Origin: Thermoanaerobaculia bacterium
GTDB lineage: Bacteria > Acidobacteriota > Thermoanaerobaculia > Multivoradales > Multivoraceae
Length of the DNA stretch: 57,250 bases
Direction: 5' to 3'
NCBI GenBank assembly: GCA_022822365.1
Contig: JAJEBV010000044.1
Location: 1-57,250, forward strand
The translations under genes and the position numbers were made by a program. Under the pieces are notes generated by a model, which saw nothing but the letters and a program-made list of their open reading frames with translations, was not told the origin of the DNA and searched no databases. Positions 23,324-30,215 of this stretch are shown here, in pieces. Numbering within the stretch: position 1 is the stretch's first letter; every line of letters starts with the position of its first letter.

Positions 23324-24442
23324 GTGATCTCCGCCGTCATCGTCCACTACCGAACGCCCCGCCTGCTGGAGGCCGCGGTGGCGGCGCTCCACGAGGATGC
23401 GCGGACATCGGCGGTGTCGCTCGAGGTGGTCGTCGTCGATAACGGCGCCGCGGGGGCGTCGGCGGCCGGGGAGGCCGCGCCGGAGGGCCTGGAAGCACGG
23501 GTGCTTCGTCCGGCCCGGAACCTGGGCTACGCCGGCGGCATCAACCTGGGCGTGGAGCAGGCGGTGGGAGACGTGCTGCTGCTGATGAACGCCGACGTCG
23601 CGGTGGAGCCCGGTTGCCTGGGCGCCCTGCTCGATGCGCTGGGCGACGCCGAGGTGGCCGGGCCGCGCCTGTTCTGGGACCGGGGCTGCCGGCTGATGCT
23701 GCCGCCGCAGGCGCTGCGGACGCGGCGGGCCGAGCTGGACGCGGCGTGGGCCGAGCGCTCGCCGGCCTGGGGCCGTTTCTTCCGCCGCCGCTGGCGCCGC
23801 CGCGCCCGGGCCTTCTGGGGTGCCGACGCGCCGGTGATCTGCTACGAGCTGACCGGGGCCTGCCTGGCGGTGACGCGGGAGGGCTGGCGGCGGGTCGGTC
23901 GCTTCGACGAGGGTTTCCGGCTCTACTACGAGGAGACGGAGTGGCTGCTGCGGGCGCGGAGCCGGGGCGTGCGGGCAGTGCTGGCGCCCGCGGCGCGCTG
24001 CGTACACGCCTACGACCAGAGCGCGAAGCGGGAACCGCGGGCCCAGTTGTGGTTCGAGGAGTCGGCGGAGCGTTTCCGCCGCCGCCGGTACGGGGCGTGG
24101 TTCGCGGCGCTGCTCCGCCGGCTGGAGCGGGTGCCGCGGCGGTTCGAGGAGGTGGCTCCGCTCGGTGGCGGCTCGGCTGGCGAGGAAGTCTGGGTCGAGG
24201 TTACGCCGCTGCCGCTGGGCGCTCCCGCCACCGGCTGCCGTGTCGCGGCCGGCGAGGCGAGGGACTTCGAGATCCCGGAGGACGTGCTGGGCGGGGTGCG
24301 GTCGGACCTCTGGGTGCGGGTGACGGATGGGGGTTGCCGTGACCTGGGTGTTTGGTTGGTGAAGGTGGACCAGAGCCGCCTTCGGCGGCAGCGGGTCAGA
24401 AGACCCGCGCACCCAGAGCAAGGCCGTCGCTCTGGCAAGTAG
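23324..24442 (+). CDS. Family 2 glycosyltransferase
   Basis: A 372-residue GT2 enzyme. The N-terminus VISAVIVHYRTPRLLEAAVAAL and VVVVDNGA form the nucleotide-sugar fold. NLGYAGGINLG and LLLMNADVAVEPG are the rhamnosyltransferase-like motifs. The acceptor side has ELTGACLAVTREGWRRVGRFDEGFRLYYEETEWLLRARSRG. It is cytoplasmic and probably adds sugars for the exporter upstream. GTG 23324 gives the family start; an ATG at 23255 would overlap the permease and read through the repeat. The last 20 residues (SRLRRQRVRRPAHPEQG) are read from a family A repeat, so the natural end has been extended. Confidence 0.88.
   Translation: MISAVIVHYRTPRLLEAAVAALHEDARTSAVSLEVVVVDNGAAGASAAGEAAPEGLEARVLRPARNLGYAGGINLGVEQAVGDVLLLMNADVAVEPGCLGALLDALGDAEVAGPRLFWDRGCRLMLPPQALRTRRAELDAAWAERSPAWGRFFRRRWRRRARAFWGADAPVICYELTGACLAVTREGWRRVGRFDEGFRLYYEETEWLLRARSRGVRAVLAPAARCVHAYDQSAKREPRAQLWFEESAERFRRRRYGAWFAALLRRLERVPRRFEEVAPLGGGSAGEEVWVEVTPLPLGAPATGCRVAAGEARDFEIPEDVLGGVRSDLWVRVTDGGCRDLGVWLVKVDQSRLRRQRVRRPAHPEQGRRSGK
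24374..24417. repeat. Family A half-element at the glycosyltransferase 3' end
   Basis: gccgccttcggcggc, then gcgggtcagaagacccgc, then gcacccag. It is read in frame as the basic tail of the glycosyltransferase. Confidence 0.85.
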
Positions 24443-24452
24443 CATCTCGCGC

Positions 24453-25793
24453 GTGAGCGTGGAGACGGCCTGGCATCGTTCCGTGGAGCGGCTGCGTGCT
24501 GGCTCGGAGCCCGAGGACGATCTGGAGCGCGCGATAGCCGGCGTCCTGCCTCGTGGCGACGTCTCGGGGTTGCCAGCGGACGGGACGCGCCTCGTCGTCG
24601 GCTCGCGGTCGACAGGCGACGCGGAGGCCCTGCCGGACGAGGTCGTGATCGGCTGGGCCGGCGAGGCCAAAACCGGCGCCGCGCCGGCGGACGGCGACGT
24701 TGACGGCTACGACCGGCTGATCCTCGACCTGCTCGAAGCGGGCTTCCGTCCGCTCGGCGAGCGGGCCGCCGGCGAGCGGCCGTCGTTTCGCGTCGTGCGC
24801 GCCCGCCGGGACGGCTACCGGATTCGCGGCTACCGGCCGGGGGACGAAGCGGCGATTCTCGAGCTGTTCCGGGAGAGCTTCGGGGTGGAGCTGAGTCCGG
24901 AGCACTGGAGGTGGAGGTACGTCGAGAACCCGCGCGGCGGTCCCCAGGTCTCGCTCGCCTTCGCTCCCGGAGGCGAACTCGTCTGCCAGTACTGCGCCTA
25001 CCCGGTGCGCTGGCGCGGTCTCCCGCCTGGGGTTCCCGTGGTCGGCCACCAGGTCGGCGACACGATGACCCGCCGCAGCGCCCGCGCTGTGGGCCGGGGG
25101 CCGACCAGCCTCCTCGCGCGCACTTCGCGGCACTTCTACCTGACGCACTGCCACGGCCGGGTCGCGTTCAACTACGGCTTCAACACCGGCAACATCACGA
25201 AGTTCTCCACCCGCTACGTGGGGGCCCGGGTGGTGGAGGACGTGCCCTACCGCGAGTTGCCGAAGGAGGCGCGTCTGGCCGGCCTCCGGCGCTTCGGACG
25301 CCGCTACGAGCTGCGCCGGATCGCGGAACGGTCGGAGATCGGCGCCGAGTTCGACGCCCTGTTCGAGCGGGTCGGCGAACGGTACGGGCTGCTGGTCGAG
25401 CGCTCGGCCGAGTACCTGCGCTGGCGCTACCCGGACTGCCCCGACGGGCGCCTGGGACTGCTAGCCGCCTACCGGCGCGGACGCCTGGCGGGGTGGGTGG
25501 CCGCGAAGCGCCTGCCGGATCGCGTGGAGTGGGGCGACGCCCTGATCGATCCGGCGGAGCGTCCGGCGCTGCGTGCCCTGGTGGCCGAGATCCGCGAGGC
25601 CGGCCTCCCTGTCGCGGGCTGGTTCAGCGAGAGACCGGCCTGGTGGTCAAGAGAGCTTGACAGGCTCGGATTCGTGCGGCGGCCGGAACCCCAGGACCTC
25701 GTGACCATCATGGTGCCCTTCGTCTGCGGGGACGCTGTCGAGCTGGTGCGGGAGACGGGTTTCTACACGAAGGGCGACGGGGATCTCTTCTGA
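24453..25793 (+). CDS. GNAT-like acyltransferase, putative glycan or cell-surface modification
   Basis: A 446-residue protein. After about 110 poorly conserved residues comes a GNAT-type beginning (YRIRGYRPGDEAAILELFRESFGVELSPEHWRWRYVENPRGG). A beta strand with GELVCQYCAYPVRWRG and GHQVGDTMTRRSARAVGRG follow, where the acyl-CoA loop would lie. A second similar half has EYLRWRYPDCPDGRLGLLAAYRRGRLAGWVA, so it may be a double-GNAT or FemAB-like fold. It is 10 bases after the glycosyltransferase, so probably in one transcript. GTG start. Confidence 0.65.
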   Translation: MSVETAWHRSVERLRAGSEPEDDLERAIAGVLPRGDVSGLPADGTRLVVGSRSTGDAEALPDEVVIGWAGEAKTGAAPADGDVDGYDRLILDLLEAGFRPLGERAAGERPSFRVVRARRDGYRIRGYRPGDEAAILELFRESFGVELSPEHWRWRYVENPRGGPQVSLAFAPGGELVCQYCAYPVRWRGLPPGVPVVGHQVGDTMTRRSARAVGRGPTSLLARTSRHFYLTHCHGRVAFNYGFNTGNITKFSTRYVGARVVEDVPYRELPKEARLAGLRRFGRRYELRRIAERSEIGAEFDALFERVGERYGLLVERSAEYLRWRYPDCPDGRLGLLAAYRRGRLAGWVAAKRLPDRVEWGDALIDPAERPALRALVAEIREAGLPVAGWFSERPAWWSRELDRLGFVRRPEPQDLVTIMVPFVCGDAVELVRETGFYTKGDGDLF

Positions 25794-25855
25794 GTCTTCA
25801 CGACTGCGATAGAATCCCGCGACTTGTCCGAGCTTTGGCTGTTGGGGAGTAGGTA

Positions 25856-26383
25856 GTGGCCGTCAGGATGAACGACACGCTGCTCGAGCTGATCGAGGGC
25901 GACATCACGGAGTTGGAAGTCGACGCGATCGTCAATCCGGCGAACGAGGAGCTGCAACTCGGCGGCGGCGTCGCCGGCGCCGTCCGCGAGAAGGGCGGCA
26001 CCTCGATCCAGGACGAGTGCAACCGGATCGGCGGCACGCCGGTCGGCACCGCCGTGATGACCGGCGCGGGCACGCTGAAGGCCAGCCAGGTGATCCACGC
26101 GGTCGGTCCGCGGATGGGCGAGGGCGACGAAGACCGCAAGCTCGCCGCCGCCGTGCGCGCGTCGCTGGCCCTGGCCGACCGCAACGGCCAGCGGACGATC
26201 GCGATCCCCGCGATCTCCACCGGCATCTTCGGCTATCCGGTCGACCGCTGCGCCCGCATCCTGCTCACCGAGGTGCACCGGTACCTCCAGGGCGGCACGA
26301 AGCTGGAGCGCGTCGTCGTCTGCCTCCACGGCGAGAAGAACTTCCAGACGTTCCGCAACGAGCTGCGCCGCGGCTTCCGCTGA
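25856..26383 (+). CDS. Macrodomain protein (ADP-ribose or O-acetyl-ADP-ribose hydrolase type)
   Basis: A 175-residue single macrodomain: LIEGDITELEVDAIVNPANEELQLGGGVAGAV (the NPAN...GGGVAGAI ligand motif), GTAVMTGAGTL, VIHAVGP and AIPAISTGIFGYPVDRCARI. These bind ADP-ribose and, in active members, remove O-acetyl or ADP-ribosyl groups. Cytosolic. GTG start at 25856. The next gene starts with the base after its stop. Confidence 0.92.
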   Translation: MAVRMNDTLLELIEGDITELEVDAIVNPANEELQLGGGVAGAVREKGGTSIQDECNRIGGTPVGTAVMTGAGTLKASQVIHAVGPRMGEGDEDRKLAAAVRASLALADRNGQRTIAIPAISTGIFGYPVDRCARILLTEVHRYLQGGTKLERVVVCLHGEKNFQTFRNELRRGFR

Positions 26384-26800
26384 TTGAGCCAGAACGTCCA
26401 GCCGCTCCACGTGACCTTCGAGGCCACGCCGGAGATCTTTGCCACGGACAGCAAGGGCGCGTTCGTCTACGCGCTCAAGCACCTGGACGGCGAGCGCGTG
26501 AACACCCAGCGCTACGACGAGATGCGCTTCGTCGTCTCGGTGTGGCACCCGCGGGAAGGCAAGAACATCGATCTCGACAAGGCCTACCTCGAGTTGCGGG
26601 CGAATTTCTCGGAGAACGGCCACTGGACCCGGCTGGCTGAACTGGAGCCCGTCGTTTCGCCTTACAACCGGGGCGAGAGCTTCGACGGCTGGATCGTCCT
26701 GCCGGTGCTGTCGGGAGATTCGGCGTTCCGGCTGCACGGCGGCGGCTTCCAGCCGCGCGCGCGGCTGCAGGTCCGCGCGTCGGCGTACTTCGTCGCGTGA
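26384..26800 (+). CDS. Unknown conserved-looking protein between macrodomain and phosphoglycerate mutase
   Basis: A 138-residue protein, not recognised. It is predominantly beta (LHVTFEATPEIFATDS, EMRFVVSVWHPREGKNIDLDKAYLEL, FDGWIVLPVLSGDSAF) with no signal peptide or membrane span. The TTG start directly follows the macrodomain stop, and its own stop overlaps the GTG of the phosphoglycerate mutase gene. So it is translationally linked to both neighbours. Confidence 0.7.
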   Translation: MSQNVQPLHVTFEATPEIFATDSKGAFVYALKHLDGERVNTQRYDEMRFVVSVWHPREGKNIDLDKAYLELRANFSENGHWTRLAELEPVVSPYNRGESFDGWIVLPVLSGDSAFRLHGGGFQPRARLQVRASAYFVA

Positions 26801-28089
26801 CGGGGGCTGCCATGGGGCGGCAGGAACTCCTGAGCCGGCTGGCGCAGCGCAACGGGCGCCGGATCGTGCTGCTGGTGCTCGACGGCGTCGGCGACCTGCG
26901 GACGGACGCTCAGCCGCGGACCGCCCTGGACGAGGCCGGAACGCCCAACCTCGACCGGCTGGCCGCCCGGTCTTCGCTGGGCCGGCTCGTTCCGGCCGGA
27001 ACCGGCATCACGCCGGGCAGCGGACCGGGCCACCTCGCCCTGTTCGGCTACGAGCCGACGTCGCCGGAAACGGACATCGGCCGCGGCGTGCTCGAGGCGC
27101 TGGGTCTCGGCCTGGACATCGCCCCCGGCACGGTCGTGGCGAGAGGCAACTTAGCCACCGTCGACGGGGAGGGTCTGCTGACGGATCGCCGCGCGGGACG
27201 CCTCCCCGGCGCCGAGGGCCGGCGGATCTGCGCCCGGCTGGCGAGCCGGATCGAGGCGGCCGGCAGCGCGCCGGGTGACGCGCTCGGCGGTGTGGTGGGC
27301 AATGGCATCGAGGTCGAGGTCCATCCCGGCGAGGCCTACCGCTTCGTCCTGCTGTTTCGGCCCCGGCCGGGGACGCCGCCGCTGGATGCGTGCCTTGCCG
27401 ATACGGACCCGCAGCGGCTCGGCGTGGCGGTGCCGGCCGTCCAGGCGGCAGCCGGCGCCGGCGAGTCGGCCCGGCGGACCGCCGATCGCCTCGCCCCGGC
27501 GGTGGCCGCGCTCCAGGCGGAGCTCCGGGACGAGGACCGGGCGAACACCTTCCTGCTGCGCGGCTTCTCGAAGCTGCCGGTGCTGCCCGGCGTCGGTGAA
27601 CTCCACGGTCTGCGGGCGGCGGCGCTGGCCGGCTACCCGCTCTACCGCGGCGTGGCGAAGGTCTGCGGCATGGAGATCGTCGACTGCGGCGGGAGCTTCG
27701 GGCAGATCCTCGACCGGCTCGAGGAACGCTGGGACGACTTCGACTACTTCTTCCTCCACGTCAAGGGGACGGACATGGCAGGCGAAGACGGCGACCTGGC
27801 GGCGAAGGTGGGCGCGATCGAATCCGTCGACGCGCTGTTGCCCCGGCTACTCGACCTGGGCCCGGACGTGCTGGCGATCACCGGCGACCACTCCACGCCG
27901 GCGCCGATGGAGGCCCACAGTTGGCACCCCGTGCCGCTGCTCCTGCGGTCGGAGAACTGCTTCGTCGACGAGTGCTCGCGGTTCACCGAGGTCGAGGCGA
28001 GCCGCGGCGCGATCGGCACGATCCCGTCGAGCGACCTGATGGGCCTGCTGTTGGCGAACGCCGGGAAGCTGGCCAAGTTCGGGGCCTAG
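26797..28089 (+). CDS. apgM: 2,3-bisphosphoglycerate-independent phosphoglycerate mutase, archaeal-type
   Basis: A 430-residue enzyme of the alkaline-phosphatase superfamily that interconverts 3- and 2-phosphoglycerate in glycolysis. The metal site begins LLVLDGVGDLRTD; the catalytic Ser region is TPGSGPGHLALFGY; TDIGRGVLEALGLGLDI is diagnostic of the ApgM branch. The C-terminal metal ligands are in FLHVKGTDMAGEDG and AITGDHSTPAPMEAHSWHPVPLL. GTG 26797 overlaps the preceding stop (GTGA); ATG 26812 is an alternative. Confidence 0.93.
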   Translation: MTGAAMGRQELLSRLAQRNGRRIVLLVLDGVGDLRTDAQPRTALDEAGTPNLDRLAARSSLGRLVPAGTGITPGSGPGHLALFGYEPTSPETDIGRGVLEALGLGLDIAPGTVVARGNLATVDGEGLLTDRRAGRLPGAEGRRICARLASRIEAAGSAPGDALGGVVGNGIEVEVHPGEAYRFVLLFRPRPGTPPLDACLADTDPQRLGVAVPAVQAAAGAGESARRTADRLAPAVAALQAELRDEDRANTFLLRGFSKLPVLPGVGELHGLRAAALAGYPLYRGVAKVCGMEIVDCGGSFGQILDRLEERWDDFDYFFLHVKGTDMAGEDGDLAAKVGAIESVDALLPRLLDLGPDVLAITGDHSTPAPMEAHSWHPVPLLLRSENCFVDECSRFTEVEASRGAIGTIPSSDLMGLLLANAGKLAKFGA

Positions 28090-28172
28090 CGGCGCTATAG
28101 TCGGGAAGCGGCCTTGGCGGCGCTGGCCGTGACCGTTTCCCGCGCCGTTGGAACTTGTGGGGGGTCGATGCA

Positions 28173-29384
28173 ATGAGAGACAATCGAACGGTTGCGGCGT
28201 GGGTGGTGGGCGGCCTTGCCCTGGCGTTTGCGCAGGCGCCGGCGGCAGCTCAGGTGGTGCTGCCGCCCGCGGATGAACTCCACACGGCGCCCTGGCTCGC
28301 CGACCTTCGCGGGACGAGCAGCTCGAATGACCGGCTCAACGGGCATGGGGGCGGCTTCGTGGCCCGGGCGCTCCGCAATGCTGCCGGCGACGGTTGGGAA
28401 GCCGTCAGCTACTCCATTACGTGCGGGGGCTCCACCATTACGGAGACGCTGACGCCGGACTCGACCACCGGCGACGTTGGGGCTCTCGTCGACTGCAAGT
28501 CCGACACCCCGGAGAACGCGGTCAATCTCCGCGTGCACGGCATCGAGGGCGGCGGCTGGTACTGGGTATTCCGCCCGGTCGGAAGCGGCGACGACGCCGA
28601 CGTGGCCGCGGCCGCCGCGCCCCTCATCCGGATGGACGTGCTCGCCCAGGCGCCGCGGCAGTTCCCGCTGGAGCCGAACGTAGGCGGAATCCAGGCGGAC
28701 CGGCACGAGGTCATGGTCGATGACGACGGCCGCGGCTCGGGCGGCGCGACGCTGTTCACGGACGACCAGAACCGCCTCTTCGACGTTCTGCCGCACCCGG
28801 CCGCCGTGTTGCCGGTCGCGCCCTGTTCCGGAGTGTTCCTGGACGCGGCCGCCACGGACGACGATTGCGCCCTGGGCGTGCCGGCCGACTGGAGTTTGAC
28901 GCTCGCGGACGGATCGGGCGATCCTCTCTCCGATCCCGTCGTTCGGCCCGCCGCGGCGGGCACCGCCGTGTCCGTCACCGCGACCCTCTCATTGGCGACG
29001 GGCCATCTCGTCGGCACCGGCTGCGCGCCGGAGGCCACCATCGAGCTGACGGGCGGAACGAGCGGGGGCGCGGTCCTGGATCTGCCCGGCGCGGTCGCCG
29101 TCAACGGCTCCAACCCGGCGAATCCGGGAGCGTGTCCGGCCGCCGAACTCGCCTTCTCGTGGACGGTCGACGTGTCGGCCGACACGACCCGTTGCGCGGC
29201 GTCCAACGCGGACCGGGGAACCGCTCAGACGGTTCGGGTCGCGGCCACTGCGCTCACCAGCGCCACGCCGGGCCTGCCGGCCGAGCTGTTCAAGGAGTTC
29301 GAGGTCGTCTGCGCCGCTTCGAGCTCCTCGTCGTCGGCGGGCCAGGAACTGGTGCCGGGGGTACCGTTCCCCGACGCCGAGTAG
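28173..29384 (+). CDS. Secreted paralogue 5, divergent member of the GGWYW family
   Basis: A 403-residue exported protein. The signal peptide ends APAAAQ. It lacks the N-terminal CxxC but keeps the central GIEGGGWYWVFRP and, in the second half, a Cys, the DRGTAQTVRV segment, VVCAASSSSSSAG and the tail ELVPGVPFPDAE. That order is closest to paralogue 3 at 15570. It has the Ser linker seen in paralogue 1. Start ATG 28173; a TATAGT box lies about 75 bases upstream without a clear -35. Function unknown; probably on the cell surface. Confidence 0.7.
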   Translation: MRDNRTVAAWVVGGLALAFAQAPAAAQVVLPPADELHTAPWLADLRGTSSSNDRLNGHGGGFVARALRNAAGDGWEAVSYSITCGGSTITETLTPDSTTGDVGALVDCKSDTPENAVNLRVHGIEGGGWYWVFRPVGSGDDADVAAAAAPLIRMDVLAQAPRQFPLEPNVGGIQADRHEVMVDDDGRGSGGATLFTDDQNRLFDVLPHPAAVLPVAPCSGVFLDAAATDDDCALGVPADWSLTLADGSGDPLSDPVVRPAAAGTAVSVTATLSLATGHLVGTGCAPEATIELTGGTSGGAVLDLPGAVAVNGSNPANPGACPAAELAFSWTVDVSADTTRCAASNADRGTAQTVRVAATALTSATPGLPAELFKEFEVVCAASSSSSSAGQELVPGVPFPDAE

Positions 29385-29401
29385 ATTCGGCGTCCGTATG
29401 G

Positions 29402-29476
29402 TCGCCGGCCTTCGGCCGGCGGCTGCCTTGAATCGGGCTCCGCCCGAGGCCGGCCAGAAGGCCGGCGCACCGACAC
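29402..29476. repeat. Family B element with both arms, intergenic
   Basis: It starts with gccggccttcggccggc and ends with the inverted core gccggccagaaggccggc then gcaccgac. It occupies the gap between the convergent paralogue 5 and Maf genes. Confidence 0.85.
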
Positions 29477-29477
29477 G

Positions 29478-30215
29478 CTACTGCCGGCGGAAGGCCCGCA
29501 CGTCGCTGCCGGCGCCTTCGAACAGTTGCCGCACGGTCGGCAAGGGCAGGCCGACGACGTTGCTGTAGTTGCCGTCGATCTCGAGGATGAACAGGCTGCC
29601 GAGGCCCTGGACGGCGTAGGCGCCGGCCTTGTCGTCGGGCTCGCCGGTGGCGGCGTACCAGTCGATCTGCTCGGGGGTCAGTTCGGCGAACAGTACGCGG
29701 GTGCTCTCGACCGCGTGGAGGGTGTCTCCCGCGGGCGGGCGGAGCGCCGTGCCGGTCAGCACGAGGTGCCAGCGGCCCTGGAGGCGTTGGAGCATGGTCC
29801 GGGCGTCGCTCCGGTCGGCCGGCTTGCCGAGGATGGCGCCGTTCTCGACGACGATCGTGTCGGCGGCCAGCACCCACTCACCGTCGCGGGCGCCTGCTTC
29901 GGCCTTCTCGCGGGCGAGCCGGCGGACGAGGTCGCGGGGCCGCTCGCCCGGGGCGGGGGTTTCGTCGACCGTCGCCGGACGCACGGTGAAGTCGAGGCCA
30001 AGCGACTCGAGTAGCTCCCGTCGCCGTGGGGAGGCCGAGGCCAGGACGAGGGGGCCAGGCGCGGCTGCTGCGGTGCGGATTCCGCCTTCGGCGGATGCTG
30101 GCGAGGGCGCCGGCGCACCCAGTGGGTCGGCCGGTCGTCCGGCTGTCGGTGCGCCGGCCTTCTGGCCGGCTTCCGTCGTCGTCGCCGGCGCACCCAGTGG
30201 GTCGCGTCCGTTCAC
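29478..30215 (-). CDS. maf: Maf-type nucleotide pyrophosphatase with repeat-derived N-terminal extension
   Basis: A 245-residue protein. The last 195 residues are a full Maf domain: LVLASASPRRRELLESLGLDF, EKAEAG, VLAADTIVVENGAILGKPAD and the Tyr-Ala-Val-Gln-Gly-Leu-Gly end motif. Such enzymes hydrolyse non-canonical or UTP/dTTP-like nucleotides. The first 50 residues are unlike Maf and come from family B (EAGQKAGAPT) and A (DPLGAPA) repeat sequence. The GTG at 30215 overlaps the stop of the upstream VWFA gene (GTGA), which supports the long form; a start closer to LVLASAS cannot be excluded. Confidence 0.9.
   Translation of the reverse strand: MNGRDPLGAPATTTEAGQKAGAPTAGRPADPLGAPAPSPASAEGGIRTAAAAPGPLVLASASPRRRELLESLGLDFTVRPATVDETPAPGERPRDLVRRLAREKAEAGARDGEWVLAADTIVVENGAILGKPADRSDARTMLQRLQGRWHLVLTGTALRPPAGDTLHAVESTRVLFAELTPEQIDWYAATGEPDDKAGAYAVQGLGSLFILEIDGNYSNVVGLPLPTVRQLFEGAGSDVRAFRRQ
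30143..30171. repeat. Family B core inside the Maf reading frame
   Basis: gtcggtgcgccggccttctg followed by gccggc on the plus strand, read on the minus strand as EAGQKAGAPT in the Maf N-terminal extension. Confidence 0.9.
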
